Source: Omphiscola glabra (taxonomy: Eukaryota > Mollusca > Gastropoda > Lymnaeidae). From it: a stretch of DNA of 64,000 nucleotides. Below the pieces are notes generated by a model. The model was not told where the DNA came from and searched no databases. It saw only the letters and a program-made list of their open reading frames with translations. The stretch is taken from NCBI GenBank assembly GCA_964017045.1, contig OZ024798.1:24517347-24581346 (forward strand), in the 5' to 3' direction. Of this stretch, positions 1 to 13,200 are shown piece after piece (position 1 is the stretch's first letter; each line of letters opens with the position of its first letter). Both the position numbers and the translations under genes were made by a program.

Positions 1-470
1 TTCTTAACAGAGATTAGCATTAGCTCAATTATCGGGAATTTCCCTTCATGTTACCCTTGAAAAACGGGAAAACCCGATTATTTTATTTTATTTTGGGGGT
101 GGGGGGTTGGGGGGTGGGGCTGAAAGTTTGAAATTATGTGTTGTCATAGGCAAAAAGTCTATGTGCCAAGTTGCAGCTCGATTGGTATACCGGAAGTAGG
201 TCAATTAGCCGTTTGAAGATTTTTGACAGCCAGACACTTCGCCAGTCACCCAAGAAGAAAAGTCAAGTTAAAAAAAAAAGGATTTAAAAAATAGATTCAA
301 TAGGTCAATTAATTATGATAAGTAGAACTACCAAAGTTGATTCCTCCACGGAACATAGCAACCAGCGGCAACAATCATAAATAGCCAAAAAGTTGTATCT
401 AAGTTACTAAGTTACCCCCGTCACAGTCCCCTTTTAAATTCTTCGCAGACCCCAGTTTGAGAAACACTAT
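1..470. other. intergenic, degenerate repeat-like sequence
   Basis: No exon is recognised here. It contains a G-rich run near 100-118 and a stretch at about 160-250 (lower-plane wording such as agttgcagctcgattgg) of a style common in dispersed invertebrate repeats. Nothing in it can be assigned to a family with confidence. Confidence 0.4.
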
Positions 471-1331
471 GTTAGAACCAGTGTTTCTTTCAGAAATTTT
501 CCCCCGAGGGGGCACTTTTGACGTTTTGGGGGGCAGTGCCAGTTTTTCAGTGGCCAGAGGCGTAGCTAAGGGATGGTAGATGGGACATATGTCCCCGGGC
601 GCCAGACTAGCGGGGGCATCTAATGGGCTATAGTGTTAATGGATGAAAATAATAGGTTTCAGAGTTTAACGGGGGGGGGGGGGTGTAAAAATGAATCTTG
701 TCCCCTGTCACCAAAGACTAAAGTCAGTGACGTAGAAGTGGGGGGGGGCGAAAATTTGGTCTTCCCATGTGTCATTTTTTCTTTAGATAGAGCGGCGGGA
801 TTTTAGGACATCTGCAGAGTTTCTATCGAGAAAGGTAGCGTGGCAAAAAAGTTAACCCACCTAGGGTGGCGCTAACACTAGGCACGCCGCTGGGCAGTGT
901 ATATATCTGCACCACATTTGGCTGTCATGGCAAGTAATTTTTATCGGGAAGTAGGGCAGCAGAAAATGTGTGATTGTTTAACAATCAAGAGGTGCATTTT
1001 GGAGTATACATGATTTGAATGTTTTGATAAGACTTTCATTTGATCGGGGGAAATGATTTTTCAAGCGTCGGGGGAGGCATTATGGCGACCATTGCCAGAC
1101 ACAAACTAAATTCATTCTGGTTGTGGTGTGCCGAAGAAAATCATTTGACACAAGATTAGATTCAACCCGGTAGTCACATTGATCGACGTCAAGAAAAAAA
1201 AAAGGGGGGGGGGGTAGCAGAAATTGAGGAATCCGAAGAGTTTGAGCAAAAGTGAGGGCAGGGGTCACCTCAATTTAAAAATAATTAATTCAAAATGCAG
1301 TGATGCATTGTGGTGCTAATTCTTTTTTTTC

Positions 1332-1474
1332 TGTCTATTAAGGGCCCACGATCAATTTATTGATCATTATGGCTCCTATGAATGTAGATGTGATTTGCAA
1401 TGTTTCTGTGCCTGGTGTTGATGCGGATATTTCATTGGTAACAATAGTTACCTAGTGAGGGTATCATGCACTGT
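1332..1474 (-). mobile_element. 3'-end fragment of LINE family A (the 16.7-19.1 kb LINE)
   Basis: The reverse complement matches the last ~140 bases of the LINE at 16.7-19.1 kb: the CAGGCACAGAAAC block, the GGGAGCC / ATAATGATCAATAAATTGA hairpin-like stretch, and GTGGGCCCTTAA. It is a 5'-truncated insertion tail lying inside the hAT-type element. No coding capacity remains. Confidence 0.8.
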
Positions 1475-1538
1475 ATTCAATGTATCTTTAAGACAATGTG
1501 TGAAGGGGCATTTCAAACGTTCATATATTTACTGTTAG

Positions 1539-2660
1539 ATGTCTCGTAGAAAAATGTTAAGAATACATCACATACACCAACTATATGTGAACTACAAATC
1601 AGGTTATGATAGCATAGTCAGGAAATACATGAACGATGCTGTGCTGGAACTTGGAGTCCTTAACAAACTTACCCGACTCATACATATGACGATGGATAAC
1701 TACAAAAGTAGAATCAAAGTACAGAGGGAGTACTTGAGGGAGTTCCCAATCAATCTGGGCCTCAGACAAGGAAATCTGTGTATCATTTTCAACATCACTT
1801 TAGAAAAAAAGTATTAGAAACATACGTGTGAGCACCTGAGAGGTGGTACAGAACAACCATAAGGAACTTTATAAAGCCAGCCACTGCAATACCTGGCCTA
1901 CACAGACGATATAGCGCTACTTGGTAGAAACAGCATTGATGATATAATTAAAACTTTCAGGGAACTTGAAGATGTCACGGTCAAAGCTGGTTTTGATGTA
2001 AATAAAGCGAAGGCAATATTTATGATAATGTCAGGAAATACGCACTGATGACTTCATCAATATGAACATCTACGCCTTTGAGAGGGGAGCTACTTTCAAA
2101 TATCTAGGGATGACTATAAATAAGCAAGAGGAAATACAATCGGAGGGGCAAAAAAGAATAACAGCATGCAACCGTTCTTATTTCAATTTACAAAAGCTAC
2201 TTCAAAGCAAAAATCTCGCTAAGGGAACAAAGAAGGCAGTATACACCATTATCACAAGACCAGTAGTGAGACTTGGTTCCTACCAGAAAAGCAGAGAACC
2301 TGCTAAATATATGACCCGATGATAGACAATTTTGTTTTGGGAATCCGTACAAGCTAAGAGCTATATCAATTGTACAAATACCCATCCATAGTCACAACAA
2401 TATAAACAAAAAAGCAGACTGCCATAGGCAGGACACATTGAAAGGATGCCGGATTCTTGAGCAACATAAACGATCTACAGGCAGAAACCTAGGGGCAGAC
2501 GGCTCACCGGTCGACCAAGACTGAGATGGATTGACGATGTAGAGAAGGGCTTACAAAGGTTGGGGTTCACACATGGAGGTGTAAAGCGATGGATCGATCC
2601 CAATGGAAGAATGGGGTGGAGCAGGCAAGGGCCCTAAATGGGATGAAGCGCCACTGATGT
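1539..2660 (+). pseudogene. decayed endonuclease-reverse transcriptase LINE fragment (RTE-like)
   Basis: Several frames together read like the central and C-terminal reverse transcriptase of RTE-like LINEs. 1539-1815 gives REFPINLGLRQGN followed by a decayed LFN-x-x-LEK block (fingers/palm, the usual GLRQGD). 1888-2040 gives YTDDIALLGR, a damaged YADD catalytic motif. 2062-2320 gives FKYLGMTINKQEE, then the usual IY-x-x-ITRPVV block. 2425-2660 preserves the tail region that normally carries the late conserved GH-x-ER segment. Frameshifts and stops separate the pieces, no 5' endonuclease is visible, and the catalytic motif is YTDD. This is a dead copy inside the hAT-type element. Confidence 0.75.
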
Positions 2661-4570
2661 AAACATTTCATACATTTGGGTGGGAAGCGCCAGAAATAAC
2701 GATAATAACAGGATATCACTAACTCTTCCAACCAGCACAATATTAAATAAATTCAGTCCAATTGGGAGCCCTTTTTATCGAGAGATACTGCTTAGCTTAG
2801 ACTCGCCTTTAAAACTTTATAGGCCCCGGAAATTTTTTGATACATTCAAAGTGCAAGAATGCATTTTCTTTTTTACATACCGTAGTTAAATTTAGTTTCG
2901 CATCATTAAACACTTAACTGTAGAGCAACGGGAGAGATGCTAGTTAAGATTTTATATGTCATTTGACCTAAGAGCCATCGTGTGAGGTCTGCAACCCACA
3001 TAGCATGGGGCCTCGTATATTTTAGGGGCTTAAAATTGGGCTGTAATTACATTAAATTATCAACTTTTACTGCTAGGTAGGGAAGGAAAAAACCGAAAAG
3101 TAGCACGGGTGCCATAAAAAGTCAAGCGACGTCTCTGCTTGACTAAGTGTGGTATGCAAACATTTTTTTTAAAATTGAAAAGTAATGTAATTTTAAAGTT
3201 ATTATTTTAAAATATTTTTGGGATCAACTACATAAAAATAATGAATTTACTACAAAATATTTTTAAAATTAAGAAAAAAGAATTCCTTCCAAAAAAGGTA
3301 TTCCAAAAAAGAAATGCTAAAATAGTTTTACATTTTGAACGAAAAAGAAAAACCAAAAACATACGTTTATTTCAAAATATTTCCAAGTTTCACCAAAGTC
3401 AAAAAGAAAAAAGCTTTTCTGTACAAAAGGCTCAGACTATATCTTTATGGGTTTTCAAAATTGTATTTATTTATAAATCATTTGTAACCGACATAATTGT
3501 TCGGAAGTCAAGAATTGTTTACAAAAGACTCATATATTTATTAATGTGTGATTTTTTTCGTAAAAGTTATTAAAGTTTCAATTCTCAATATTCAGTTGAT
3601 TGAAATGTTAATTAAGAAATTTAGACTACTATAATTTGCTTCAGATCATTACAACTTGCCTCTTCGATATTATACTTGAAAACAATCTTGAAAGTCCATA
3701 TAATTGTTTTTAACTTCTACCAAAAATGGCATATACAAGATAATCGAAATTCTCGATTTTTTATATTCGTTGTTTAAATGTATATTATATTCTTTCTACT
3801 GGATTATCATCTTAAAATATTTTTTTTAAATAGTTCAAACAGCTGGGGAAGATTGTTTATTATTATTATATTAAAAGAGAAAAGTCATTGGGGATTTAAT
3901 AAATAAAGACTATTTTTTTTAACCATTTTACTCTGTTCCCGAAACTGTGTTAAAAAATTAGAAACACTCGAATTAATAATTATGATGAAATGTCCACTAT
4001 TTGTTTGTAACCGGTAAATTCCTAATTTTTTGTTTTAAAATTATTATTATTATTTTTAAATTTTCATTTTATCTATGTCAGCATACATCTATGGAATCTA
4101 CTACATTAAAATGTTTGCTAAAAAGGATTTTTTAAAGCATGATTTTTTTATACAATATAATTTGAAAACAGATTGCACATGTTTATTTCTTAGCAAGAAC
4201 TATATTTAATTTACAGAATTTATATCGATGAAAAGGTAGTTTAATACAGGGTTATTAAAAAGTCTTTCAACTTTTGCAGCTGCAAAATGTAATTAAATAA
4301 AAGATACCGATATCTGCGAATCATAAAAAGTAAACTTTAGCTTATGATCAGGAGCGGCCAATTTTCAAAACAATACCATATTTATAATCGATTTCTGCGA
4401 GCCTGTAACAAGATTAACCTGAACGCTATGGATCATCAATATATATCGAACAAAGCGATATTTTATTTGTTCCAATAATTGTAATCGATTAAAGGCACAC
4501 ATTTCAATAACTTTTAAAAATTTTATAAAAATTAAATTTAGAGTATTATTTTTTTTTTTTTAATTATTTT
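2661..4570. other. AT-rich interior of the hAT-type element, no gene recognised
   Basis: The sequence is very AT-rich. The ORF at 3241-3573 (110 aa, Lys/Phe/Ile-rich) looks like composition-driven chance. A block at about 3975-4000 recurs in inverse orientation at about 42220-42245 (gtggacatttcatca), which suggests a second relative of this element near 41.5-42.5 kb. Confidence 0.4.
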
Positions 4571-5089
4571 TTCTTACACATTTTCCCCCGGGGGGGGCAC
4601 TTGACTTGCTCGGGGGGCAGTGCCCCCCCCGGAGGTATGCCTGAAAGAAACACTGGTTAGAACTAAACTGCGATGCAATTTGGTGTAGAGTTTCTACTAT
4701 TAATTTTCTCAATATTACTCATATTACTCAAGTTCCATTAAGAGTCATTGAAATGAAGAACAGAAATTCTACGTACGAAGAAACTTAACTAAAATATAAA
4801 TTACGGTATTTGTAAAGTTAATAAAAAAGGAAAAAACAACAACAAAAACTCCACAAACAATTTAAATTGTTTTATTACAGTTCATTACTGTTTCTTCAAA
4901 CAAACAAAAAATCACATTTGTGTCTTTAAACTTTTATATTTTAATTAAATTTGGTCAATAATGTGTATGTAAAAAATAAAAATGTTATAATTTATATTTA
5001 CTGCTGTGTAAATTATAAGTAGGTTCATCAAATGTTAGCAACAAAAGAATATATTTTTTAAAGATTACGTTTAGTGGAGAGTGTCAATT

Positions 5090-5310
5090 GTATGAGAATC
5101 ACTGTTTTTAGTATGAACGCTGGTTGGGTCAGTGAGTTGTGTCATGGGTGTTATTACTGTGTCTGAATGACCATTGGAAGATAGGAATCGAATACTTAAA
5201 ACGTGTTTGGCTATGCGGCGTGAGATAGAGTGGGCAGAGAGAGAGAGAGAGAGAAAGAGTTATAGAGAGAGACATGCGACGGCCGTAAGAGATAGCTCCT
5301 GTATTGTTTA
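5090..5310 (+). repeat. dispersed repeat related to the solo LTR at 22.2 kb
   Basis: The stretch tgagaatcactgtttttagt..gtgagttgtgtcatg..tgtctgaatg closely parallels 22281-22360 inside the solo LTR. It then runs into an AGAG-rich tract similar to the LTR's own AGAG-rich part. It is a partial, older LTR copy. Neither LTR end is clear. Confidence 0.5.
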
Positions 5311-5311
5311 C

Positions 5312-6757
5312 CAGTGGCGTAGCAAAGGGCATGCGGGGTGTGCGGACAGCACCGGGTTAGACCATCTCAGGGGTGACACAAAATTGAAAAATTGCATATT
5401 TATATAGCAAACACTGCTCGGTCTAACCAAATTTCATAAAAGGATTACCGATCACTCGTAACTTTTCCACACGTGTAGCCAATCCAAATGCATTCTGTAA
5501 TAAAAGTTCAAGGCCTAAATGAAGTGACCCAATAATTAGGGCAGAAAACACTATTTGACCAGTATACAACGCCGATTGAAGTGCTCCGTAACTTTCAGGT
5601 CAGACGCCAGGTTTCCCCACCGACAGGCCATGCGGCGGCACGCCGGAAAACTCCCACCTGGCCTAGGGGACTTCCGGTCGACCGAGAACGCTGCGTTTAA
5701 AGCGTTCGCAGTCCACTCTCCCTAGGGTCAGGACGGGTTTGCTTCCACTCCATAGGGAAGGTGTTGCGTTACCACCCCACCGCCTAGGGAGTCTTTCGTC
5801 GGGACAGAAAGCTGGGACGAATTAAGTGATTGAAAGCTATATTTATCTAAATTCTGACAAATAAAGCTTTCCATTGATGCCGAATACTATGTGGTCTGGC
5901 AATTCTAAGTACATGAAGCGAATCGGTAAATTAAAAACATTTTTAAAAAAAAGACTTTTTACCTTTTATAGTGTTAACAAAGTATTTTAAATTTGTATAG
6001 TATCTTTAAATAAATTTATTTAAATTTAAAAAAAAAATAATTCTGAAAAGAAATATATCGAAACCCAGAAATACTCTAAAATAAATATTCGTGAGACCGA
6101 TTCGTCAGGCATCGCAAGGTCTTTTACAAGCTGTCTGTGACTTCACTTTTATCTGCTACGTCTACAATTCGGCTAATCTACTTGAGGCAGTTAATCTTAG
6201 ACAGCAGTGCAGACTAAGTGCTTTACTCTTGACAAAGTGGTGACCAATGTAGAGGCATAAAGATTGTTTCTGCACTAGAAGCGCTTTCACTTGGTAGAAA
6301 ATGCTATTGAAAATGCACTTTTAAAATCATACCAATAATAAATTATGGGAGAGAGAAGAATAAGGCTTAAGAAGAGAATGGCAGGAGAGCTATGTACGAT
6401 CCACCGTGGAACAGTCAAGGCTTTCTGATCTGGCTCTACTATCAACTAAACGTAATACGGCGAAGGATATTGCTTTTGTCCAAGTGATTGACAGGTTTGC
6501 AGCTTTGAAGACCAGGAAAGGAAAATTTTAAATGAAGTAAATTTAATGTAAAAATAACTATAACTTAACGTTACTATAACTTAACGTTGTTACAGTTCTT
6601 AAATACATTTACCTCCTAACATTCAATTAATTTTTTTTGTTCTTGTCATCGTTATACTATGGACTTATTTTAACAAGAGAAAATCTATCGGGGCGAGAGG
6701 GGGGTCCACACCATGGGCTTAACGCACCGATTGACACCAATCCTAGCTACGCCACTG
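5312..6757. mobile_element. possible DNA transposon pair of ends (CAGTGGCGTAGC type)
   Basis: The left end (5312) begins CAGTGGCGTAGCAAAGG. The right end (6757), read on the other strand, begins CAGTGGCGTAGCTAGG, so the ends are inverted copies. This G-rich end type is typical of hAT-like MITEs. The flanking 8 bases (TTGTTTAC versus GTTGTTGG) do not match, so the two ends may come from two separate insertions. The 1.4 kb between has no recognisable protein, only a GC-rich block at about 5590-5830. Confidence 0.35.
5590..5830. repeat. GC-rich islet, unidentified repeat
   Basis: This is a sharply GC-rich block in AT-rich surroundings. Its end (gctgggacgaa) recurs at 33813-33823 at the end of another GC-rich block. 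The shared word suggests a dispersed repeat, possibly a SINE tail region, but no clear A and B boxes of a tRNA promoter are visible. Confidence 0.3.
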
Positions 6758-8400
6758 GTTGTTGGATAGACTGTGTAGTTATAAGGAGATACTGTAACCA
6801 GGTGAATCTGCGTGACAAGTATAATAAAGAAAAACCCTAGACATTCATAAAGTGTTCGTGTTCCAATATTCGGTGTGCCTCGTGTATATTCGTTGTAGAG
6901 TACCATCGAGAAACGTTTTCAGAAAATACTCAAAGATGATCGACTAGAGTAATAAAGTATTCCTAATGTGTTATATTATAACAGAGAGCTGGTGATTTCG
7001 ACATAAAGAAAAATATATGTCTTATGATAGTGTGGACATTTGAAAGAGAAGAAAGTATATTGCAAATGAGGAAGAATGCTGCACACGGTCACGATTAAGA
7101 AAGAAAAATTACGAGAAGTAGTGGCGTCGTAAATGTTAGTGAAAATATCGCCCATCCATATAAAGAAATACACTATGACACCCGGTGCGGACCATACATT
7201 TGCAGCAACTGACAAGAACTAAAAGTTATATCAATGTGACAGTTTTAAAATTAAAAATATCTGTTAGAATGAAATCAAAATTTAAGTGACGTGATTTCTA
7301 CAAACTACCATGGGCATCACACTCTACTACTTAAGACTTTTTAAAAATGTTAAAAATAAACCGAAACAACACATTCATTCACACTTTTTAATCCTACTAT
7401 TTTTTATGATGTACATTTTATTCCAGTAGATGACGTCATTTATGCTATTTGTGTCTAAGGCAGTTTTACGTTAGTAAAAATTAAAACTGTATAGCAAGAA
7501 AAAAAGTTGCACACAATCTATTGGGTGGTAAACAATCTCGTGGCTGCAAAGCCTCATCCAATGTCCGAGGATAAATCTTTATCGGTTATATAAGTTATTA
7601 TTAGCTCCCATTAAGCAGGAGTGAATTATGAACATGAATATATGTTCTTATTTATTTTAATACAAGGAAGTACAAATTAATTTCAGAAATTTTAAATTTT
7701 GCTACGGAAACGTAATAATACTCATCAGTGTAGAGAAAAAACAGTTGAAATACTATTATAAAAAAAAAACCTGTACTTTATAATTCTTACAGTTCTAAAC
7801 TGGCTTGATTCGTACCCAGCGACACATCCAGATTGGTACCAATGGCTAACAAGCGCTTGAAATCACTTTGCCAACATGCTAAAACATCATGAGAGCCTCA
7901 ACAACAAGCAGCCATAGCATCGGTGAAGTTTCTCGAAGAGCAGAACTTGTATTCTTATAACAGGAGGCTGTTTAATAAAATAATGATGAACTTTGAAGCA
8001 TCGAAGTAAATAACACTGGCAAACATACATTGTAGGACCTTAAACCTTTGACTTTTTGAAAGTTATATTTGACCCCGTGATTTCTAAAATCGAATAAATT
8101 TTTCATATATGAATAGTCAGGTTGTAATGATAAGATAAGCCTTATTTTGTTGATTTAAATGATTGCAAAAGGTTTTTGAGGAACAGGAGATATTCTTTTC
8201 CTAAAAATTTTAATGAAAATATATTTTAAAATATTGAAATTAAAATAATTTAAACATAACCAAATCGATAGTATTACTCAGCAGTCAGCCGTCATATCAG
8301 ATCTCACCACCAGGAGTCTTACAAAATGTAAGAGTGGGGATTTTGTCTTTGAAAGCTTGAATAACAGCTAGAAAAATAACTAAATTACGGTTCCACTGAA
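6758..8400. other. no gene recognised
   Basis: AT-rich sequence without a recognisable exon, RNA gene or transposon end. Short ORFs here (6976-7215 minus, for example) have no domain signature. Confidence 0.4.
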
Positions 8401-8439
8401 GGCCTTCATTATTAAACACATCAGTTTAAGTCAACCGAA

Positions 8440-8575
8440 GCAGGCAGAAAGGCAGGTAGTTAGGTAAGCAGGTTCGTACGTCCGTCGGAAGATTAAATGG
8501 ACATACACACAGACAAGGAGGCTGGTAGGCAAGTAGGTATATATGTAGGTATTGGTATGTAGGCGACGTGTTTAC
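8440..8575. repeat. degenerate GGTA/AGGC simple repeat
   Basis: Imperfect tetranucleotide run (aggcaggtagttaggtaagcagg and further gtaggtat words). A similar run of GACA/GATA words occurs at 9205-9365. Both look like decayed microsatellites and explain the hydrophobic minus-strand ORF at 9149-9394. Confidence 0.5.
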
Positions 8576-9379
8576 GTCTTATTTCCCCGTGCTATGACCT
8601 CTATCTGACACAATTTGGATGCACAGCGCTATTATTAGGGTGGCGTACTATTTATAGTCTACCTTTGACCTCGGCTATAATTAAAAAATCCATGGCCTGT
8701 TTCATGATTCGAATATTGTAGAAAATTGTAGAAGCAGCCGGAAGCGAGTACAATGCGCATTCTGTTTCTGGAATCATCTAAGGAAACCGACTATATAAGG
8801 CCAATAGATTGAATGACAGAGGGAGCAGATCATTTATCACGAGATACTTGGAGCGTGTGTTATTTTTGCTATGAGACAGAGCTTTGTTTATTGTGCTTTG
8901 TGTAGATTTCCTTTCATCATTGTACCCTTTTTGCACATTGTGCTTTATTTAACATCGTACCGGTACAAGCCAAACCGTTTACTGTAAGTCAATAGTTTTT
9001 ATGATATTTCTTTTGATTTTGAATTAATTATAATTAACATAATAAAATGTATTAATTGTAATTAGCCCTGGTTCGAGTATCGTATTCCTTGTTATCGTAT
9101 TTACCATTCGGTATCGTCTTTTGTTATGTGCTGTTTTTGAACAAGCCATTAACTTATATAAGAGATTAATTTGTCCATTCTGTTAACAGTAGGTAACAGT
9201 ATGAATATCAGATAGATAGACCGACAGAATGACAAACTGACAGGTAGGAAACCACGTATACAGCTAGGCACGTACATAAGTACGAAGAGAAGATAGACAG
9301 ATGAATAGAGAGACAAAGATATAGACATGCATTCAGAGAGGCGAAAGAAAGACAGGTAGGCAGGAGTGAGGTCATCACT

Positions 9380-10250
9380 ATAATAATTACTCAAAATAAA
9401 ATCAATTTCTTTTATACCAATCCTTTCACTATTGTTTCACGCGTACTTTTTTTTTTTAGAAAGACAATGTTCTTTGAAACACCCCCCCCCCCCACCCCCA
9501 CCCTTAAAAAAAGCAACAAATCACAATCATTATTGCTACACAATTATATGACGTTAAAAAATTAAAACATGCGATCCAGGTCTTCACCACTGTTTACGAG
9601 CACAGTTGTTCCAAAAATATGAGTGCCGTCCCAATGGGGCTGCCGCTTTGCTTTGTGCAGGGCCATGAGAAGGGGCCCAGGGCACAAATGTTGCGGGAAA
9701 AGGGGGGGGGCGAAATTTTCTATATGTATTTTTGCAAGTCGGCACCAAACGTGACTTTTTTTCTCTAAATTAAGGGGTGCCATTCTTAGGCCGATCTACC
9801 CAGCGTTTTCGCGGCTTCCTCATAGGGCCGCCGCGAAACATTACATAATTTTCATAATTTTATTTACGTAAGTGGGCTGTGGCGCAAAAAAAAACCCAGT
9901 AACCCAATTGAGTATTACTGTTATCAGTTAATAGAAGTAGGCTTTTTGAACTACATTCGCTTTTTTATTGTTGATTTTTACCAAACACTTTATTTTATTA
10001 TTTATTTAAAATGTTTTCGAAATTTCGAAGCGTACTTGTAAGAATTTAACACAGGGCGCACGGTAAGAACCTACATTCGGTAATAACACCAGGAATCGAA
10101 ACATTTTGGAACCACTGGTGCAACTGAACACATGACGTTGTATATCCTAAATACAATTTGTTAATCACAATGAAATGTTTAAAAGGCATAAATTATTATG
10201 AAACGTTTATAACAGCTAATAAGAGATAATGCTGATTAAATGAATACAAA
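9380..10250. other. no gene recognised; C-run and G-rich patch
   Basis: Contains a poly-C tract at about 9481-9500 and a GC-rich patch at 9600-9840 with the word agaaggggcccaggg. The patch may be an old DNA transposon fragment. No exon is supported. Confidence 0.35.
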
Positions 10251-13200
10251 ATGGTAATTTTGGTTAGTTTGAGTTCAGCACCAAGAGAAACAATGTCGTG
10301 TGTGGTGTCTTTGAGTTCAGCACCAAGAAAAACAATGCCGTGTGTGATGTCTTTGAGTTCAGCACCAAGAGAAACAATGTCGTGTGTGGTGTCTTTGAGT
10401 TCAGCACCAAGAAAAACAATGCCGTGTGTGATGTCTTTGAGTTCAGCACCAAGAGAAACATTGTCATGTGTGGTGTCTTTGAGTTCAGCACCAAGAGAAA
10501 CATTGTCATGTGTGGTGTCTTTGAGTTCAGCACCAAGAGAAACATTGTCATGTGTGGTGTCTTTGAGTTCAGAACCAAGAGAAACAAAGTCATGTGTGGT
10601 GTCTTTGAGTTCAGCACCAAGTGAAACAAAGTCATGTGTGGTGTCTTTGAGTTCAGCACCAAGTGAAACAAAGTCATGTGTGGTGTCTTTGAGTTCAGAA
10701 CCAAGAGAAACAAAGTCATGTGTGGTGTCTTTGAGTTCAGCACCAAGTGAAACAAAGTCATGTGTGGTGTCTTTGAGTTCAGAACCAAGAGAAACAATGT
10801 CGTGTGTGATGTCTTTGAGTTCATCACATAGAGGAACAATGTCGTGTGTGGTGCTTTGAGTTCAGCACCAAGAGAAACATTGTCATGTGTGGTGTCTTTG
10901 AGTTCAGAACCAAGAGAAACAATGTCGTGTGTGATGTCTTTGAGTTCATCACATAGAGGAACAATGTCGTGTTTGGTGCTTTGAGTTCAGCACCAAGAGA
11001 AACATTGTCATGTGTGGTGTCTTTGAGTTCAGAACCAAGAGAAACAATGTCGTGTGTGATGTCTTTGAGTTCATCACATAGAGGAACAATGTCGTGTGTG
11101 GTGCTTTGAGTTCAGCACCAAGAGAAACATTGTCATGTGTGGTGTCTTTGAGTTCAGAACCAAGAGAAACAATGACGTGTGTGATGTCTTTGAGTTCATC
11201 ACATAGAGGAACAATGTCGTGTGTGATGTGTTTGAGTTCAGCACCAAGAGAAACATTGCCGTGTGTGATGTCTTTGAGTTCATCACATAGAGAAGCAATG
11301 TCGTGTGTGATGTCTTTGAGTTCAGCACCAAGAGAAACAATGTCGTGTGTGATGTCTTTGAGTTCAGAACCAAGAGAAACAATGTCGTGTGTGGTGTCTT
11401 TGAGTTCATCACATAGAGAAACAATGTCGTGTGTGGTGTCTTTGAGTTCAGAACCAAGAGAAACAATGTCGTGTGTGATGTCTTTGAGTTCATCACATAG
11501 AGGAACAATGTCGTGTGTGGTGCTTTGAGTTCAGCACCAAGAGAAACATTGTCGTGTGTGATGTCTTTGAGTTCATCAGATAGAGAAACAATGTCGTGTG
11601 TGGTGCTTTGAGTTCAGCACCAAGTGAAACATTGTCGTGTGTGGTGTCTTTGAGTTCAGCACCAAGAGAAACAATGCCGTGTGTGATGTCTTTGAGTTCA
11701 GCACCAAGAGAAGCAATGTCGTGTGTGATGTCTTTGAGTTCATCACATAGAGAATCAATGTCGTGTGTGGTGTCTTTGAGTTCCAAACCAATTGAAACAA
11801 TGTCGTGTGTGATGTCTTTGAGTCCAGCACCAAGAGAAACAATGCCGTGTGTGATGTCTTTGAGTTCAGAACCAAGAGAAACAATGCCGTGTGTGATGTG
11901 TTTGAGTTCAGCACCAAGAGAAACAATGCCGTGTGTGATGTGTTTGAGTTCAGCACCAAGAGAAACAATGCCGTGTGTGATGTGTTTGAGTTCAGAACCA
12001 AGAGAAACAATGCCATGTGTGATGTGTTTGAGTTCAGAACCAAGAGAAACAATGCCGTGTGTGATGTGTTTGAGTTCAGAACCAAGAGAAACAATGCCGT
12101 GTGTGATGTGTTTGAGTTCAGAACCAAGAGAAACAATGCCGTGTGTGATGTGTTTGAGTTCAGAACCAAGAGAAACAATGTCGTGTGTGATGTGTTTGAG
12201 TTCAGAACCAAGAGAAACAATGCCATGTGTGATGTGTTTGAGTTCAGCACCAAGAGAAACAATGCCGTGTGTGATGTGTTTGAGTTCAGAACCAAGAGAA
12301 ACAATGCCGTGTGTGATGTGTTTGAGTTCAGAACCAAGAGAAACAATGTCGTGTGTGATGTCTTTGAGTTCATCACATAGAGAAGCAATGTCGTGTGTGA
12401 TGTCTTTGAGTTCCTCACATAGAGAAACAATGTCGTGTGTGATGTCTTTGAGTTCCTCACATAGAAAAACAATGTCGTGTGTGATGTCTTTGAGTTCATC
12501 ACATAGAAAAACAATGTCGTGTGTGATGTCTTTGAGTTCATCACATAGAGAAGCAATGTCGTGTGTGGTGTCTTTGAGTTCAGCACCAAGAGAAACATTG
12601 TCGTGTGTGATGTCTTTGAGTCCAGCACAAAGAGAAACAATGTCGTGTGTGATGTCTTTGAGTTCAGCACCAAGAGAAACAATGTCGTGTGTGATGTCTT
12701 TGAGTTCAGCACCAAGAGAAACAATGTCGTGTGTGATGTCTTTGAGTTCAGCACCAAGAGAAACAATGTCGTGTGTGATGTCTTTGAGTTCAGCACCAAG
12801 AGAAACAATGTCGTGTGTGATGTCTTTGAGTCCAGCACAAAGAGAAACAATGTCGTGTGTGATGTCTTTGAGTTCCTCACATACAGGAACAATGTCGTGT
12901 GTGGTGTCTTTCAGTCCAGCACAAAGAGAAACAATGTCGTGTGTGATGTCTTTGAGTCCAGCACAAAGAGAAACAATGTCGTGTGTGATGTCTTTGAGTT
13001 CAGCACCAAGAGAAACAATGTCGTGTGTGATGTCTTTGAGTTCAGCACCAAGAGAAACATTGTCGTGTGTGATGTGTTTGAGTTCAGCACCAAGAGAAAC
13101 AATGTCGTATGTGATGTCTTTGAGTTCATCAGATAGAGAAACAATGTCGTGTGTGGTGTCTTTGAGTTCAGCACCAAGAGAAACATTGTCGTGTGTGATG

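Larger units (their letters stand above)
479..4655. mobile_element. hAT-type DNA transposon, decayed composite, with 8-bp target duplication
   Basis: The left end reads CAGTGTTTCTTTCAG and the right end CTGAAAGAAACACTG, a perfect 15-bp terminal inverted repeat starting CAGTG. The 8 bases GTTAGAAC occur directly before the left end (471-478) and directly after the right end (4656-4663). An 8-bp duplication with CA..TG ends is the hallmark of the hAT superfamily. Just inside each end are G/C-rich blocks (about 500-540 and 4580-4632) with the words ggggggcac and cagtgcc. The 4.2-kb interior has no recognisable transposase. Instead it holds LINE remnants (1332-1474 and 1539-2660) and AT-rich sequence, so it is either a non-autonomous element or one whose coding part was replaced by later insertions. 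The short ORF at 3241-3573 has no recognisable domain. Confidence 0.85.

Noticed and set aside
1080..1268. Minus ORF at 1.1 kb with poly-Pro and poly-Phe
   Set aside because: Generated by G-run and A-run low complexity; no domain.
3241..3573. 110-aa plus ORF inside the hAT-type element as transposase
   Set aside because: Composition-driven Lys/Phe/Ile-rich peptide without any hAT motif.
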